From assembly GCA_964643435.1 (NCBI GenBank), contig CAZXPY010000003.1:47543-111542 (forward strand): 64,000 bases of DNA, in the 5' to 3' direction. Both the position numbers and the translations under genes were made by a program. The notes under the pieces are model-generated. The model was not told the DNA's origin and did not search any database. It was given only the letters and a program-made list of their open reading frames with translations. The stretch comes from CAZXPY01 sp964643435 (GTDB lineage Bacteria; Patescibacteriota; Microgenomatia; Woykebacterales; RBG-16-39-9b). Shown piece by piece: positions 23,163 through 31,842 of this stretch (positions are counted from its first letter, which is position 1; every line of letters starts with the position of its first letter).

Positions 23163-23426
23163 CTACTTTTTTACCTTTTTTGAAACAGTCTTCTTAGGCG
23201 GTATTTTTGAAAGCCTACTCTTTAATCTAGCCGCCTTATTCCTGTGAATTAGGTTGTTTTTAACGGCTTTATCAATAAGACTCAAGCCATTAAGAATTGC
23301 GTCGCTAGCTTTGGTTTCAAGAGCTTTTTTTAGAGCCGCCTTTAGATTCATTTTTAAAGCTTTATTTCTAACTTGTCTAACTTTATCCTGACGTAATTTT
23401 TTTACTGCACTTTTGGTAATCGGCAT
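23163..23426 (-). CDS. rpsT: 30S ribosomal protein S20
   Basis: An 87-residue, highly basic helical protein with MPITKSAVKKLRQDKVRQVRNKALKMNLKAALKKAL and SLIDKAVKNNLIHRNKAARLKSRLSK, the standard S20 pattern; it binds 16S rRNA. The C-terminal KKTVSKKVKK tail is slightly extended. Placement as the first gene of a pilus assembly operon is unusual and may link expression to growth. It is divergent from murJ across a 66-bp interval. Confidence 0.95.
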   Translation of the reverse strand: MPITKSAVKKLRQDKVRQVRNKALKMNLKAALKKALETKASDAILNGLSLIDKAVKNNLIHRNKAARLKSRLSKIPPKKTVSKKVKK

Positions 23427-23492
23427 AATTTAAGGATATTAACAAAAAATCAAAGCTGGTGCAAACAACAGCCTTCTTGTTATACTAAAAAA

Positions 23493-25163
23493 GTGGTTAA
23501 ACGATTTTTGAAAAACAGTACAAGAATCTTATTCCAACGCCAAAACACAATACTTTCCGCGGCTACCATAATGATGCTATTGATTTTAGCATCCCGAATA
23601 TTAGGATTAATTAGAAACCGGCTATTGGCAGGTACATTTGGGGCTGGTTCGGAGCTAGACATATATAACGCCGCTTTTGCTTTACCAGATTTTATTGCTG
23701 ATTTTCTGATTACAGGAGCGTTAACAGTCTCATTTATACCGATAATGACTTCTCTAATAACAAAAAATAGAGAAAAAGAGGCTGAGGCGGTTGCCTCTAC
23801 AGTATTGAACGTAGCCCTACTAATATTTGGTCTTATTGGTTTTATTATAATTATTTTTGCTAATAGTCTTTCTAGTTTTTTGTTTCCCGGGTTCAGCGAA
23901 GATCAAATTAAGGAGGTTGTCCTTCTTACCAGATTTATAATTTTTTCAGAACTCATTTTAATAATTGGCTCTTTTTTTGCTTCGATTTTACAAAGTCATT
24001 ATCGCTTTATTATCCCCGCTTTAGCACCGGTTGCCTATAATTTAGGAATTATTTTTGGGATTTATTTTTTTTCAGAAAGGTTTGGAATTTTAGGAGTTGT
24101 TTTTGGAGTAATTTTAGGAGCATTTTTACATGTTTTAATTCAGCTCCCCTTGATTAAGAGATTAAATTTTGGGCTTAAATGGATTATTGCTTTGAATAAT
24201 AAGGGAGTAAAAAAAATAGCTCTTCTTTCTCTTCCAAGAGCTCTGACAATTGGAATGGAGCAAATTAAGTGGTTAATTAATCTTTTCCTTGCCTCACTTT
24301 TAGTTACCGGTTCAGTTACTATTATTAAGTTTTCTGTTGATCTTCAAAACTTTCCAATAGGGCTTTTTGGAATAACGGTGGCCACCGCCGCCTTACCAGC
24401 ACTTTCAAATGAATGGGTTAGGAACAAACAGGAAGAGTTTAAAGAAACATTTCTTAGTAGTCTCCATCAAATCCTTTTTCTTTCGGTACCGGCAAGTATA
24501 ATTTTAATCACTTTGCGTATTCCGGTAGTAAGACTTACCCTTGGTTCTGGAAAATTTGATTGGAATGATACAGTTACAACCGCCACGACTTTATCATTTT
24601 TTGCAGTTAGTGTCTTTGCTCAATCAGCCACTCTTTTAATAGCAAGAGCTTTTTACGCAATGCAAAATAGCTCAGTACCACTACGGGTTGCTTTTACAAG
24701 TTTAATATTACACGCTTTGGTAGGGGTATCTTTAATTTTTTTATTTAGCGACGTTTCTTATTTAGCTATTACTTCAAGTATCTCTTCTCTTTTTACCTTT
24801 ATGACCTTGCTTTTTATTTTAAATAAGGAAGTTGGTGGTTTTGATAAGAATAGGTTGTTCTTACCAGTGGTAAAAATATTTCTAGCCAGCTTTATTATGG
24901 CCCTGCTACTTTACTTACCCTTGCACCTTAAATTTGAAGGGACTTATGTTATCGATTTAATTATCGATACAACTAGAACAATAAACCTTCTTCTAATAAC
25001 TTTGGTTGTAACAATAGTTGGTTTATTTGTATACGGCGTTACTTGTTGGTATTTAAAATCAGATGAATTGCAGGCGTATATTAATTTGTTTAAAAGTTTT
25101 AAAGGTTTGGGGAAGGCTTTTTTAGTGGAACCTAAATCTACAGAAACAACCGCAAACCCCTAA
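23493..25163 (+). CDS. murJ: MurJ/MviN lipid II flippase
   Basis: A 556-residue polytopic protein of the MOP superfamily with about 14 membrane segments. Signature stretches are ASRILGLIRNRLLAGTFGAGSELDIYNAAFALPDFIADFLITGALTVSFIP, PALAPVAYNLGIIFGI, and FPIGLFGITVATAALPALS. It flips lipid II to the outer membrane face. It starts with GTG at 23493; the TGt-TATACT extended -10 (23478-23486) ends 6 nt before it, so a leaderless mRNA beginning at or next to the GTG is expected. It is followed closely by lepA. Together with MltG, FtsK, FemAB and LCP it shows a full peptidoglycan wall. Confidence 0.93.
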   Translation: MVKRFLKNSTRILFQRQNTILSAATIMMLLILASRILGLIRNRLLAGTFGAGSELDIYNAAFALPDFIADFLITGALTVSFIPIMTSLITKNREKEAEAVASTVLNVALLIFGLIGFIIIIFANSLSSFLFPGFSEDQIKEVVLLTRFIIFSELILIIGSFFASILQSHYRFIIPALAPVAYNLGIIFGIYFFSERFGILGVVFGVILGAFLHVLIQLPLIKRLNFGLKWIIALNNKGVKKIALLSLPRALTIGMEQIKWLINLFLASLLVTGSVTIIKFSVDLQNFPIGLFGITVATAALPALSNEWVRNKQEEFKETFLSSLHQILFLSVPASIILITLRIPVVRLTLGSGKFDWNDTVTTATTLSFFAVSVFAQSATLLIARAFYAMQNSSVPLRVAFTSLILHALVGVSLIFLFSDVSYLAITSSISSLFTFMTLLFILNKEVGGFDKNRLFLPVVKIFLASFIMALLLYLPLHLKFEGTYVIDLIIDTTRTINLLLITLVVTIVGLFVYGVTCWYLKSDELQAYINLFKSFKGLGKAFLVEPKSTETTANP

Positions 25164-25172
25164 GTCTTGTTG

Positions 25173-26936
25173 ATGGATAAAATTAGAAATTTTACTATTT
25201 TGGCTCATATTGATCACGGTAAGTCTACTCTTGCTGATAGATTTTTAGAAATTACCCAAACATTGCCAAAAGAAAAAATTGTAGAACAAACCTTAGATCG
25301 GCTCGATTTAGAGCGGGAAAGAGGGATTACTATAAAATTAACCCCAGTAACAATGGGTTGGAAGGGCTATACTTTAAATTTGATTGATACCCCAGGCCAC
25401 GTAGATTTCACTTACGAAGTCTCCCGAGCTTTACGGGCGGTAGAGGGAGCAATTCTCCTAATCGACGCCACTACCGGCATTGCCGCCCAAACCTTAAGTA
25501 ATTATCGTCTTACCTTAGAAGCCAAACTAAAATTAATACCAGTTATTAATAAGATTGATCATCCTTTTGCTCAAACTGAAAGTTTGGTCGAGTCTTTGAT
25601 AGAAGCCTTTAAGTTTGAGGAAGTAGAGATATTAAAAGTTTCCGCCAAAACTGGTCAAAACGTGGCTAATTTACTAGATAAAGTTATTAAGGTTGTTCCG
25701 GTACCTAGGGAAGGAGAAAAATCAGCTGCTTTAATTTTTGATTCGTTTTATGACCCATTTAAGGGTGTAGTGGCGTTTGTACGGGTCTTTGGCGGTTTTT
25801 TTAAGAGTGGGGATCGACTTAAACTAGTTGGTCAAGACTTCGAAGCAGATGCAGTTGAAGTTGGTATTTTCACCCCTGATCTTAGGCCTAAATTACAACT
25901 TAGTAGCGGTGAAATTGGTTACATTGCTACTGGCGTAAAGAACCCCGCCAAGGTTTTGGTTGGGGATACGATAGCTTTATTCACAGAAAAGAATCCCCAA
26001 ATTCTCCCCGGGTTTAGGAAGATTAAACCCCTAGTTTACGCTTCCTTTTATCCAGCAAATAATAATGATTTTCCACTCCTTTTCGAAGCCTTGCAAAAAT
26101 TTAAATTAAATGATGCTTCATTATTTTTCGAACCAGAATCATCGGCAGCCCTAGGACTCGGTTTTAGATGTGGGTTTCTTGGATTACTTCATCTTGAGAT
26201 AGTTCAAGAAAGACTGGAGCGAGAGTATAATTTGGATTTAGTCGCTTCATCACCAACAGTTAAATATTTGGTTGAATTAACTAGTGGTTCGGAAATCGAA
26301 ATCTCTAATCCCACTACGTTTCCACTGCCCTCTCAAATTAAAAAAATTAAAGAGCCAATTGTTAACGCAGAAATTGTTACACCATCCCAATATATTGGTG
26401 GGATACTGGAACTTATACAAAAGAAAAGAGGCAGGGTTAATAATTATAACTACGTGGCTGATCAGGTGATTATTGAAGCAAAGATTCCTTTATTCGAAGT
26501 TATTGCTGATTTTTTTGATAAATTAAAATCAATATCGAGTGGTTTTGCTTCTTTTGATTACGATTTGGCTTCATGGGAAGAGGTTGAAGCGGTGAAATTG
26601 GATGTGCTAGTAGCCGGCAGCAAAATTGACGCTTTAAGCCAGATTATTGTTAAGAGAAATGCCCAAATTGTTGGTAGAAGATTGGTAGAAAAACTTAAAG
26701 GATTAATACCAAGACAACAATTTGAGGTTTCGTTGCAAGCGGCGGTCGGCGGAAAAATTTTAGCAAGAGCAGATATTCCATCATACAGGAAAGACGTTAC
26801 TGCCAAACTATATGGGGGCGATAGAACTAGAAAAGATAAGCTTCTGCAGAAACAAAAGAAAGGCAAAAAAAGAATGAAGATGGTCGGACGAGTCGAAATT
26901 CCCCAAGAAGCCTTCCTATTAGCTCTAAAAATCTGA
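25173..26936 (+). CDS. lepA: Elongation factor 4 (LepA)
   Basis: A 587-residue translational GTPase. G1 is HIDHGKST, G2 RERGITIK, G3 DTPGHVDF, G4 NKID; the EF-G-like domains and the LepA-specific C-terminal domain (KLDVLVAGSKIDALSQIIVKRNA, PRQQFEVSLQAAVGGKILARADIPSYRKDVTAKLYGGD, KGKKRMKMVG) are complete. It acts on ribosomes during stalled or early elongation. Two TTG codons lie in frame just upstream (25167, 25170); I prefer the ATG at 25173. There is no Shine-Dalgarno, and the gene starts 9 bp after murJ, so it is probably cotranscribed. Confidence 0.95.
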   Translation: MDKIRNFTILAHIDHGKSTLADRFLEITQTLPKEKIVEQTLDRLDLERERGITIKLTPVTMGWKGYTLNLIDTPGHVDFTYEVSRALRAVEGAILLIDATTGIAAQTLSNYRLTLEAKLKLIPVINKIDHPFAQTESLVESLIEAFKFEEVEILKVSAKTGQNVANLLDKVIKVVPVPREGEKSAALIFDSFYDPFKGVVAFVRVFGGFFKSGDRLKLVGQDFEADAVEVGIFTPDLRPKLQLSSGEIGYIATGVKNPAKVLVGDTIALFTEKNPQILPGFRKIKPLVYASFYPANNNDFPLLFEALQKFKLNDASLFFEPESSAALGLGFRCGFLGLLHLEIVQERLEREYNLDLVASSPTVKYLVELTSGSEIEISNPTTFPLPSQIKKIKEPIVNAEIVTPSQYIGGILELIQKKRGRVNNYNYVADQVIIEAKIPLFEVIADFFDKLKSISSGFASFDYDLASWEEVEAVKLDVLVAGSKIDALSQIIVKRNAQIVGRRLVEKLKGLIPRQQFEVSLQAAVGGKILARADIPSYRKDVTAKLYGGDRTRKDKLLQKQKKGKKRMKMVGRVEIPQEAFLLALKI

Positions 26937-26986
26937 TGAAAACCCCACGGAAACTAATAAAGTAATACGTAATAGTCTTATAGTTC

Positions 26987-27015
26987 TTGACATAAACCAA
27001 TGATGGTGGTATAAT
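26987..27015 (+). promoter_or_regulatory. Perfect consensus promoter, TTGACA-N17-TATAAT, before a non-coding region
   Basis: The -35 is at 26987-26992 and the -10 at 27010-27015 with 17-bp spacing. No plausible coding frame follows for over 300 bp, so its product is most likely the structured RNA annotated next. Confidence 0.85.
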
Positions 27016-27211
27016 TATTTTGGTTCAGTCTGACCTGGCTGGTGCGAGTAGGCAATGACTAGTCTTTGGAAGTAGTCAACCACCGCAGGGGCATAAGCTC
27101 TCGTCAGATACGGCTGAATCCCGGGTGTCCGCTGCAGGGAAAAGGGTTTGGCTTTTTTGCCCGGCCGAAAGACCTCCCCTGTTCTAACCAGCCAGCACCC
27201 ACAGGGCGCTA

Positions 27212-27245
27212 TTAAGCTACAATGCACTAGATTATTGTAGCTTAA
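27212..27245 (+). repeat. Perfect 12-bp hairpin within the putative ncRNA
   Basis: TTAAGCTACAAT (27212-27223) pairs with ATTGTAGCTTAA (27234-27245) around a 10-nt loop. There is no T tract directly after it, so it is a structural element rather than the terminator. Confidence 0.85.
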
Positions 27246-27255
27246 CGCAATCTCC

Positions 27256-27298
27256 AACCAGGTTTTTCGATCTTTCGGGAGACCTGGTTTCCCTTTTA
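27256..27298 (+). terminator. Terminator of the putative ncRNA
   Basis: AACCAGGT (27256-27263) pairs with ACCTGGTT (27282-27289); CTCC and GGAG add alternative pairing. A T-rich tail follows to 27298. It ends 17 bp before the hrcA -35 box. Confidence 0.85.
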
Positions 27299-27314
27299 TT
27301 AAAGATTCTCGGTC

Positions 27315-27352
27315 TTGACTTTTGTTAGCAGTCGTGTTATATAGATTGCTAG
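27315..27352 (+). promoter_or_regulatory. hrcA promoter with overlapping CIRCE-like operator
   Basis: TTGACT (27315-27320)-N17-TATATA (27338-27343) is overlapped by TTAGCAGTC (27325-27333) and GATTGCTAG (27344-27352). These halves resemble the HrcA operator CIRCE (TTAGCACTC-N9-GAGTGCTAA) but with 10-bp spacing and imperfect symmetry. The ATG of hrcA is 11 nt after the -10 box, so the operator would cover the start of a leaderless transcript. Confidence 0.7.
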
Positions 27353-27353
27353 A

Positions 27354-28082
27354 ATGGAACTTGCATCAAGACAGCAGGAGCTACTGCGAGCAATAATCGA
27401 AGAATATATTGAAACCGCAGAACCGGTTGGTTCAGAGACGATTGTTAGAAAGTACAACCTCGGTGTTTCCCCAGCAACAATCCGCAACGAAATGGTGGAA
27501 TTGACTGATTTGGGATTTCTTAAAAAGCCTTACGCGAGTGCCGGACGTATTCCTTCTCCCTCTGCTTTAAAATTTTATATCCAAACTTTGATGAAGGAAC
27601 ACGAACTTCCTGTGAAGGACGAGGTTTCAATTAAAGAATCTCTTTGGGATAATCGCTTTGAGTTCGATAAACTCTTGAAAGAAGCCTCTAAACAATTGTC
27701 AGAGAAAACTGGTACCTTGGCAATAGCTAATACCGAAGGAGGAGATACCTATTATTACGGAGCCGCTAGTATTCTAGATATGCCTGAATTTATTGATATT
27801 GATCTAACTAAGAGTATCCTCTCCCTTTTGGACGATAATACTCTTTTGAGCGAAATTTTTAGTCGAGTAATTGGGGATAACGATGTCCATATTTTAATTG
27901 GTGATGATTTAGAAATTGAAAATTTACTTCCTTGTTCGTTTGTTTTTTCAAATTTTGGAGCCGGAAGAAGATTTGCGGGAACTGTAGGAGTAATCGGACC
28001 AGCAAGAATGCATTATCCAAGAGTGGTACCGACAGTACGTTATTTTGGTTACTTATTGAATGAAGCTGCAGCGAGTTGGTAG
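27354..28082 (+). CDS. hrcA: Heat-inducible transcription repressor HrcA (short form)
   Basis: A 242-residue repressor with an N-terminal winged helix (ASRQQELLRAIIEEYIETAEPVGSETIV, LGVSPATIRNEMVELTDLGFLKKPYASAGRIPS) and a ligand-like domain ending in GPARMHYPRVVPTVRYFGYLLNEA. HrcA binds CIRCE elements and represses chaperone genes; GroEL usually assists it. It is about 100 residues shorter than Bacillus HrcA (343) through loss in the middle dimerisation insert. The operator-like repeat over its own promoter suggests autoregulation. It is followed 2 bp later by grpE, giving the order hrcA-grpE-dnaK. Confidence 0.92.
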   Translation: MELASRQQELLRAIIEEYIETAEPVGSETIVRKYNLGVSPATIRNEMVELTDLGFLKKPYASAGRIPSPSALKFYIQTLMKEHELPVKDEVSIKESLWDNRFEFDKLLKEASKQLSEKTGTLAIANTEGGDTYYYGAASILDMPEFIDIDLTKSILSLLDDNTLLSEIFSRVIGDNDVHILIGDDLEIENLLPCSFVFSNFGAGRRFAGTVGVIGPARMHYPRVVPTVRYFGYLLNEAAASW

Positions 28083-28084
28083 AA

Positions 28085-28525
28085 ATGGAAAAATCTAAAA
28101 AAGAGTTGTCGGAGAGATTGGAAGAAGTCAATAACCAACTTAAAAGAGCTCTAGCAGACTATTCAAATCTAGAAAAACGGGTCAAAGAAGAGAAAGATTC
28201 ATTTGTAAAGTTCGCCAACCAAAACTTATTATTGAAATTACTGCCTTTATTCAGTAGTCTTGAATTGGCAACAAAAAAAAGTGGGGATGAAGGAATTGCT
28301 TTGGTACTCAAGCAATTCAGAGATTTATTAAAAAGTGAAGGATTAGAAGAAATTTATCCTAAAAATGAGAAATTTGATCCATCCGTTCATGAAGCAGTCG
28401 AGATGGTAGACGGTAAGAAGGGAATAGTAGTCGAAGTTCTAGAATCTGGGTTTAAAATTCACGACAAATTGCTAAGAGCAGCAAAAGTTAAAGTTGGTTT
28501 AGGAAATAAAAAACGCACCGTTTAA
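28085..28525 (+). CDS. grpE: Nucleotide exchange factor GrpE
   Basis: A 146-residue GrpE: a coiled-coil N-terminus (SERLEEVNNQLKRALADYSNLEKRVKEEKDSF) and the head domain with LLPLFSSLELATKKS, GLEEIYPKNEKFDPSVHEAVEMVDG and GFKIHDKLLRAAKVKVG. It releases ADP from DnaK. I prefer the ATG at 28085; an in-frame TTG at 28076 overlaps the end of hrcA. It is probably translated from the hrcA transcript. The C-terminal beta domain ends in the usual VKVG motif with four extra basic residues. Confidence 0.93.
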   Translation: MEKSKKELSERLEEVNNQLKRALADYSNLEKRVKEEKDSFVKFANQNLLLKLLPLFSSLELATKKSGDEGIALVLKQFRDLLKSEGLEEIYPKNEKFDPSVHEAVEMVDGKKGIVVEVLESGFKIHDKLLRAAKVKVGLGNKKRTV

Positions 28526-28542
28526 GTATAATTAATAAACAT

Positions 28543-28797
28543 ATGATTAAGATTTTTTATTTAATTTGGAGTTTTTTATTAGCGCTGCCTATTACAGCAT
28601 TAAGTTTTTTTTATTTACGAAATGAGAGTTTAAGAGGATTTCCTTTTTCCTTTGCTAAGGAAATTACCATTGAGGCTAGTGAAGGACATAGAAGTTTAAA
28701 TTTTAATATTTGGATAGGACTGCTCGATTTATTTTTTTGGTGGTTAGTTTTTAGTATCTTTTTGGTAGTAGTAAAAAATTACGTTTTAGAAAAGTAA
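28543..28797 (+). CDS. Small two-span membrane protein between grpE and dnaK
   Basis: An 84-residue protein with two hydrophobic segments (about 3-22 and 56-80) separated by a loop with EITIEASEGHRS. A TATAAT box (28527-28532) lies 10 nt upstream of the ATG, so it may have its own near-leaderless transcript. No family is recognised. Its position inside the hrcA-grpE-dnaK cluster suggests co-regulation with heat shock, perhaps a membrane stress response, but that is inference only. Confidence 0.55.
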   Translation: MIKIFYLIWSFLLALPITALSFFYLRNESLRGFPFSFAKEITIEASEGHRSLNFNIWIGLLDLFFWWLVFSIFLVVVKNYVLEK

Positions 28798-28837
28798 AAA
28801 AAGTAGGAGATAAATAAAGTTTATAGAAGGGAAAAAT

Positions 28838-28894
28838 ATGAGCAAAATTATGACTGGCTCTGCCAGACGTAATTTCCGACCAAATTTATCGTAG
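28838..28894 (+). CDS. Possible 18-aa leader peptide upstream of dnaK
   Basis: A short frame ATG to TAG encodes MSKIMTGSARRNFRPNLS, preceded by AGAAGGGA. Its first codons (MSKI) repeat the first residues of DnaK (MSKII) with different codons. It ends 13 bp before the dnaK ATG, which is preceded by AAAGGA. It may be a translated leader or a fortuitous frame. Confidence 0.35.
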   Translation: MSKIMTGSARRNFRPNLS

Positions 28895-28907
28895 AAAGGA
28901 TTAAAGC

Positions 28908-30821
28908 ATGTCGAAAATTATTGGAATTGATTTAGGTACAACAAATTCAGCTGTTGCTGCTACTGAGGGCGGAAAGCCCAAAATTATCCACAGCAGCGAA
29001 GGGGAAAACATTATCCCAAGTGTAGTGGATCCAATAAAAAGAGTGGTCGGTAGAGTCGCTAAAAGACAAGCAGTTGTTAACCCAAAGGCGACAATTTTTT
29101 CAATAAAACGTTTAATGGGTAGAAAATTTAAAGACGCTTCTGTTCAGTACGATATGAAATGGCTGCCTTACACAATTAAAGAAGGAAAAGAAGGGATGGC
29201 AACTATTGAGGTAGAAGGTAAAGAGTTTACTCCTCAAGAAATTTCCGCCCAGATTCTCCAAAAGATAAAAGCCGATGCCGAAAGTTATTTAGGCGAAAAA
29301 GTAACTGCGGCAGTGATTACTGTTCCCGCCTATTTTGATGATTCACAGCGCCAAGCCACGAAACAAGCCGGGGAAGTGGCTGGTCTGGAAGTTAAAAGAA
29401 TTATTAACGAGCCAACCGCGGCCGCTTTGGCTTACGGTTTAGATAAAGAAAAAGCGCACACTATTGCCGTCTATGATCTTGGTGGTGGGACTTTTGATAT
29501 TACTATTTTGGAACTTGGCGAAGGCGTTTTTGAGGTAAAAGCAACTGCTGGTGACACCCACTTAGGAGGAGATGATTTTGACCAAAAAATTATTGATTAT
29601 CTAATCGAAGAGTTTAAAAAAGAGCAAGGAATAGACCTAAAGAACGATAAGCAAGCCCTGCAACGTTTGCGGGACAGTGCTGAAAAAGCTAAGGTCGAGC
29701 TTTCCACAACAGCTGAATCTGAAATCAATATCCCATTCATTACGGCTGATGGTTCTGGTCCGAAACACCTGGTGATGAAACTTACTCGGGCAAAGCTCGT
29801 GGCGCTGACTAGTGAGTTGATTGAAAAAAGTTTTGAATCAGTAAAGCAAACATTAAAAGACGCTAAGATGGATGCTTCAAAAGTTGACGAAATTGTCTTG
29901 GTTGGTGGTCAAACAAGAATGCCGGCTGTTCAAGAAAAAGTCAAATCCTTCTTTGGTAAAGAACCCCATCGAGGTATTAACCCAGATGAGGTGGTAGCCA
30001 TCGGAGCAGCAATTCAGGGAGCAGTTTTGACTGGCGAAATGAAAGAAGTGGTACTGCTAGATGTTACTCCCCTTTCACTAGGAGTCGAAACTTTGGGTGG
30101 AGTGATGACAACCTTAATAGCCAGAAACACAACGGTGCCAACGTCTAAATCAGAAATTTTCTCAACGGCCGCTGATAATCAAACTAGTGTGGAAATCCAC
30201 GTTTTGCAGGGCGAGCGCTCTTTGGCTACCGACAACAAAAGTTTGGGGAGGTTTATCCTTCCCGGTATTCCTCCAGCACCACGAGGTATACCGCAAATTG
30301 AAGTCACTTTTGATATCGATGCCAACGGAATTTTAAATGTTAAAGCTCTCGATAAAGCTACTGGCAAGGAGCAAAAAATTACCATTACAGGTTCAACCGG
30401 ACTTTCTAAGGAAGAGGCTGAAAGAATGACCAAAGAAGCAGAGAGCCATGCGGCCGAAGATCAAAAGAAAAAAGAATTAATTGAAGCGCGCAATATTGCC
30501 GATGCTCTTATCTATACTGCTGAAAAATCTCTGAAAGACGCTGGTGATAAAGTTCCGGCAGATACCAAAACCGAGGTGGAGGAAAAGGTAAAAGTAGCTA
30601 AAGAAAAAATTGCGCTCGAAGATCTAGAAGCTATTCGTAAAGCCACTGATGATCTTGGTCAAGCCCTACAAAAAATAGGACCCGCCATGTCCTCGCGTCC
30701 GCCAGGAGCAGATACCACCGGTGCTGGGGTACAAGAAGAAATAAAAGGCGAAGCCGAGTCTAAGGAAAGTGAAGAAAAACCAGTCGAAGGTGAAGTGGTA
30801 GAAGAAGAAAAGAAAGAATAA
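28908..30821 (+). CDS. dnaK: Chaperone protein DnaK (Hsp70)
   Basis: A 637-residue Hsp70 with [13 protein letters not shown] (phosphate 1), [29 protein letters not shown] (phosphate 2), [16 protein letters not shown] and [11 protein letters not shown] in the ATPase domain. The substrate-binding domain begins after [11 protein letters not shown] (linker region) and includes [24 protein letters not shown]. The C-terminus is a Glu/Lys-rich lid and tail ([16 protein letters not shown]). It folds and protects proteins with GrpE and DnaJ. An AAAGGA Shine-Dalgarno lies 8 nt before the ATG. DnaJ is not adjacent; it is 1 kb downstream behind an oppositely oriented hydrolase gene. Confidence 0.97.
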   Translation: MSKIIGIDLGTTNSAVAATEGGKPKIIHSSEGENIIPSVVDPIKRVVGRVAKRQAVVNPKATIFSIKRLMGRKFKDASVQYDMKWLPYTIKEGKEGMATIEVEGKEFTPQEISAQILQKIKADAESYLGEKVTAAVITVPAYFDDSQRQATKQAGEVAGLEVKRIINEPTAAALAYGLDKEKAHTIAVYDLGGGTFDITILELGEGVFEVKATAGDTHLGGDDFDQKIIDYLIEEFKKEQGIDLKNDKQALQRLRDSAEKAKVELSTTAESEINIPFITADGSGPKHLVMKLTRAKLVALTSELIEKSFESVKQTLKDAKMDASKVDEIVLVGGQTRMPAVQEKVKSFFGKEPHRGINPDEVVAIGAAIQGAVLTGEMKEVVLLDVTPLSLGVETLGGVMTTLIARNTTVPTSKSEIFSTAADNQTSVEIHVLQGERSLATDNKSLGRFILPGIPPAPRGIPQIEVTFDIDANGILNVKALDKATGKEQKITITGSTGLSKEEAERMTKEAESHAAEDQKKKELIEARNIADALIYTAEKSLKDAGDKVPADTKTEVEEKVKVAKEKIALEDLEAIRKATDDLGQALQKIGPAMSSRPPGADTTGAGVQEEIKGEAESKESEEKPVEGEVVEEEKKE

Positions 30822-30876
30822 TCACCAAAGTGTACTATCTAACACACCTTAGAGGTGTACAAAATTGCTGCTTAAG

Positions 30877-31764
30877 TTACTTATCTAAACTTTCCTCTAA
30901 AAAGCCAAAAACTTCTTTTCGATACAAATCTGGGTCACTTTTATAAGTTTCGATATGTTCGCCATTTGGAAAAACCACTAATTTACTATTTGGATTTGCT
31001 TTTTCTAACAACTTTTGACTATTGATAATCGGGATAGTTTCATCTTTTGCTGCGTGAAGAAAAAGAAACCGACGATTTCCTACAAGAACAATTTTATCAA
31101 TTGGCCTGATTTTCTTTAAATCAACATCGAAGAATATTTTGTTAAATAAAAATATAGTGGGGTGGAAAAAAGGAGGAACAAATTTTTCTTTCCAAAGCCG
31201 GTCAGAAATAATCGGGGCAAACTCTGAGGCCGGTGTGTCCAAAACTACTGCTCCCACTTTTTCTAGCTGATCAATTACCATTAATGTGGATATTGCACCG
31301 GCAGAGTTAGCAATAATGCCAATTTTTTCTGAAGAAAAGCCTTGATTTTCAGCAAACTTGATAGCTCCTAAAATATCCCCTCCTTCTGCGGATCCATACC
31401 CAATTCTTTTCCCTTCAGATTCACCATGAGCTCGGCTGTCATACAGCAATACATTGTAGTTTTTGGCAATTAATTCTTGAGCTATTAAAACAGTGTAATA
31501 AGGAGTGTCTACTCTGTTTCCAAGTAATCCAGAAACAAGGATAACAAGTTTATTTGAAGGAGAATTGAAAAGCCAACCTTTTAATTTAATACCATCGCTA
31601 GCTTCAAATTGAATATTTCGGTGGTTATTAGATATCAGTTCTGGCGAGATTTCTATATGTTTGACCATAGGTGAAGTCATTGCGTGGGCGACATAAAGAG
31701 AAACCCCGATATAAATTGTTAGTAAAACTGAAATAATAATAAGAATACGAAGTTTGGTTCTCAT
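30877..31764 (-). CDS. Membrane-anchored alpha/beta hydrolase
   Basis: A 295-residue protein with an N-terminal hydrophobic segment (about 6-28) and an alpha/beta hydrolase domain: VILVSGLLGN (oxyanion region), YDSRAHGESEGKR, the nucleophile elbow IANSAGAIS, the acid in HAAKDETIPI and the His in FPNGEHIETY. All three catalytic residues are present. It resembles the BEM46-like serine hydrolases, probably acting outside the membrane. The substrate is unknown. It sits in opposite orientation between dnaK and dnaJ and is convergent with dnaK. Confidence 0.85.
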   Translation of the reverse strand: MRTKLRILIIISVLLTIYIGVSLYVAHAMTSPMVKHIEISPELISNNHRNIQFEASDGIKLKGWLFNSPSNKLVILVSGLLGNRVDTPYYTVLIAQELIAKNYNVLLYDSRAHGESEGKRIGYGSAEGGDILGAIKFAENQGFSSEKIGIIANSAGAISTLMVIDQLEKVGAVVLDTPASEFAPIISDRLWKEKFVPPFFHPTIFLFNKIFFDVDLKKIRPIDKIVLVGNRRFLFLHAAKDETIPIINSQKLLEKANPNSKLVVFPNGEHIETYKSDPDLYRKEVFGFLEESLDK

Positions 31765-31800
31765 ACCAACAGTTTAATTATAACAAGAAGTAAACAGCGG

Positions 31801-31830
31801 TTAGTAAATTTTGAAGTTATCTGCTAAAAT
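31801..31830 (+). promoter_or_regulatory. dnaJ promoter with CIRCE-like inverted repeat
   Basis: TTAGTAAAT (31801-31809) and ATCTGCTAA (31819-31827) form an inverted repeat with exactly 9 bp between the halves, as in CIRCE. The right half overlaps an extended -10, TGC-TAAAAT (31822-31830). The dnaJ ATG follows 12 nt later. HrcA control is therefore likely. Confidence 0.6.
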
Positions 31831-31842
31831 AAGCCCGATATT

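Larger units (their letters stand above)
27022..27298 (+). ncRNA. Putative structured non-coding RNA, about 275 nt, family not identified
   Basis: Between lepA and hrcA, a consensus promoter is followed by a GC-richer, non-coding stretch and a strong terminator. Pairings seen by eye: CTGGCTGGT near 27033-27041 with ACCAGCCAG near 27188-27196; GGTTCAG with CTGAATCC and TCTGAC with GTCAGA as alternative 5' domain helices; GACTA...TAGTC as a local hairpin; and a perfect 12-bp hairpin at 27212-27245. I looked for RNase P, tmRNA, SRP and 6S hallmarks and did not find the conserved blocks (no GAAAGUCC-like P4, no tRNA-like CCA end with tag frame, no SRP GGAAG loop). T-box and common riboswitch cores were not seen, and hrcA has its own promoter. 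Confidence 0.6.

Noticed and set aside
27015..27257. An 80-codon minus-strand frame in the ncRNA region
   Set aside because: It runs against the consensus promoter and through perfect hairpins; composition does not look like protein coding.
27022..27298. The structured region as RNase P, tmRNA, SRP or 6S RNA
   Set aside because: Conserved blocks of these families were searched for by eye and not found; naming one would be a guess.
30844..30858. ACACCT-tag-AGGTGT between dnaK and the hydrolase as a terminator
   Set aside because: The stem is only 6 bp and no T tract follows on either strand, so it is not annotated as a terminator.
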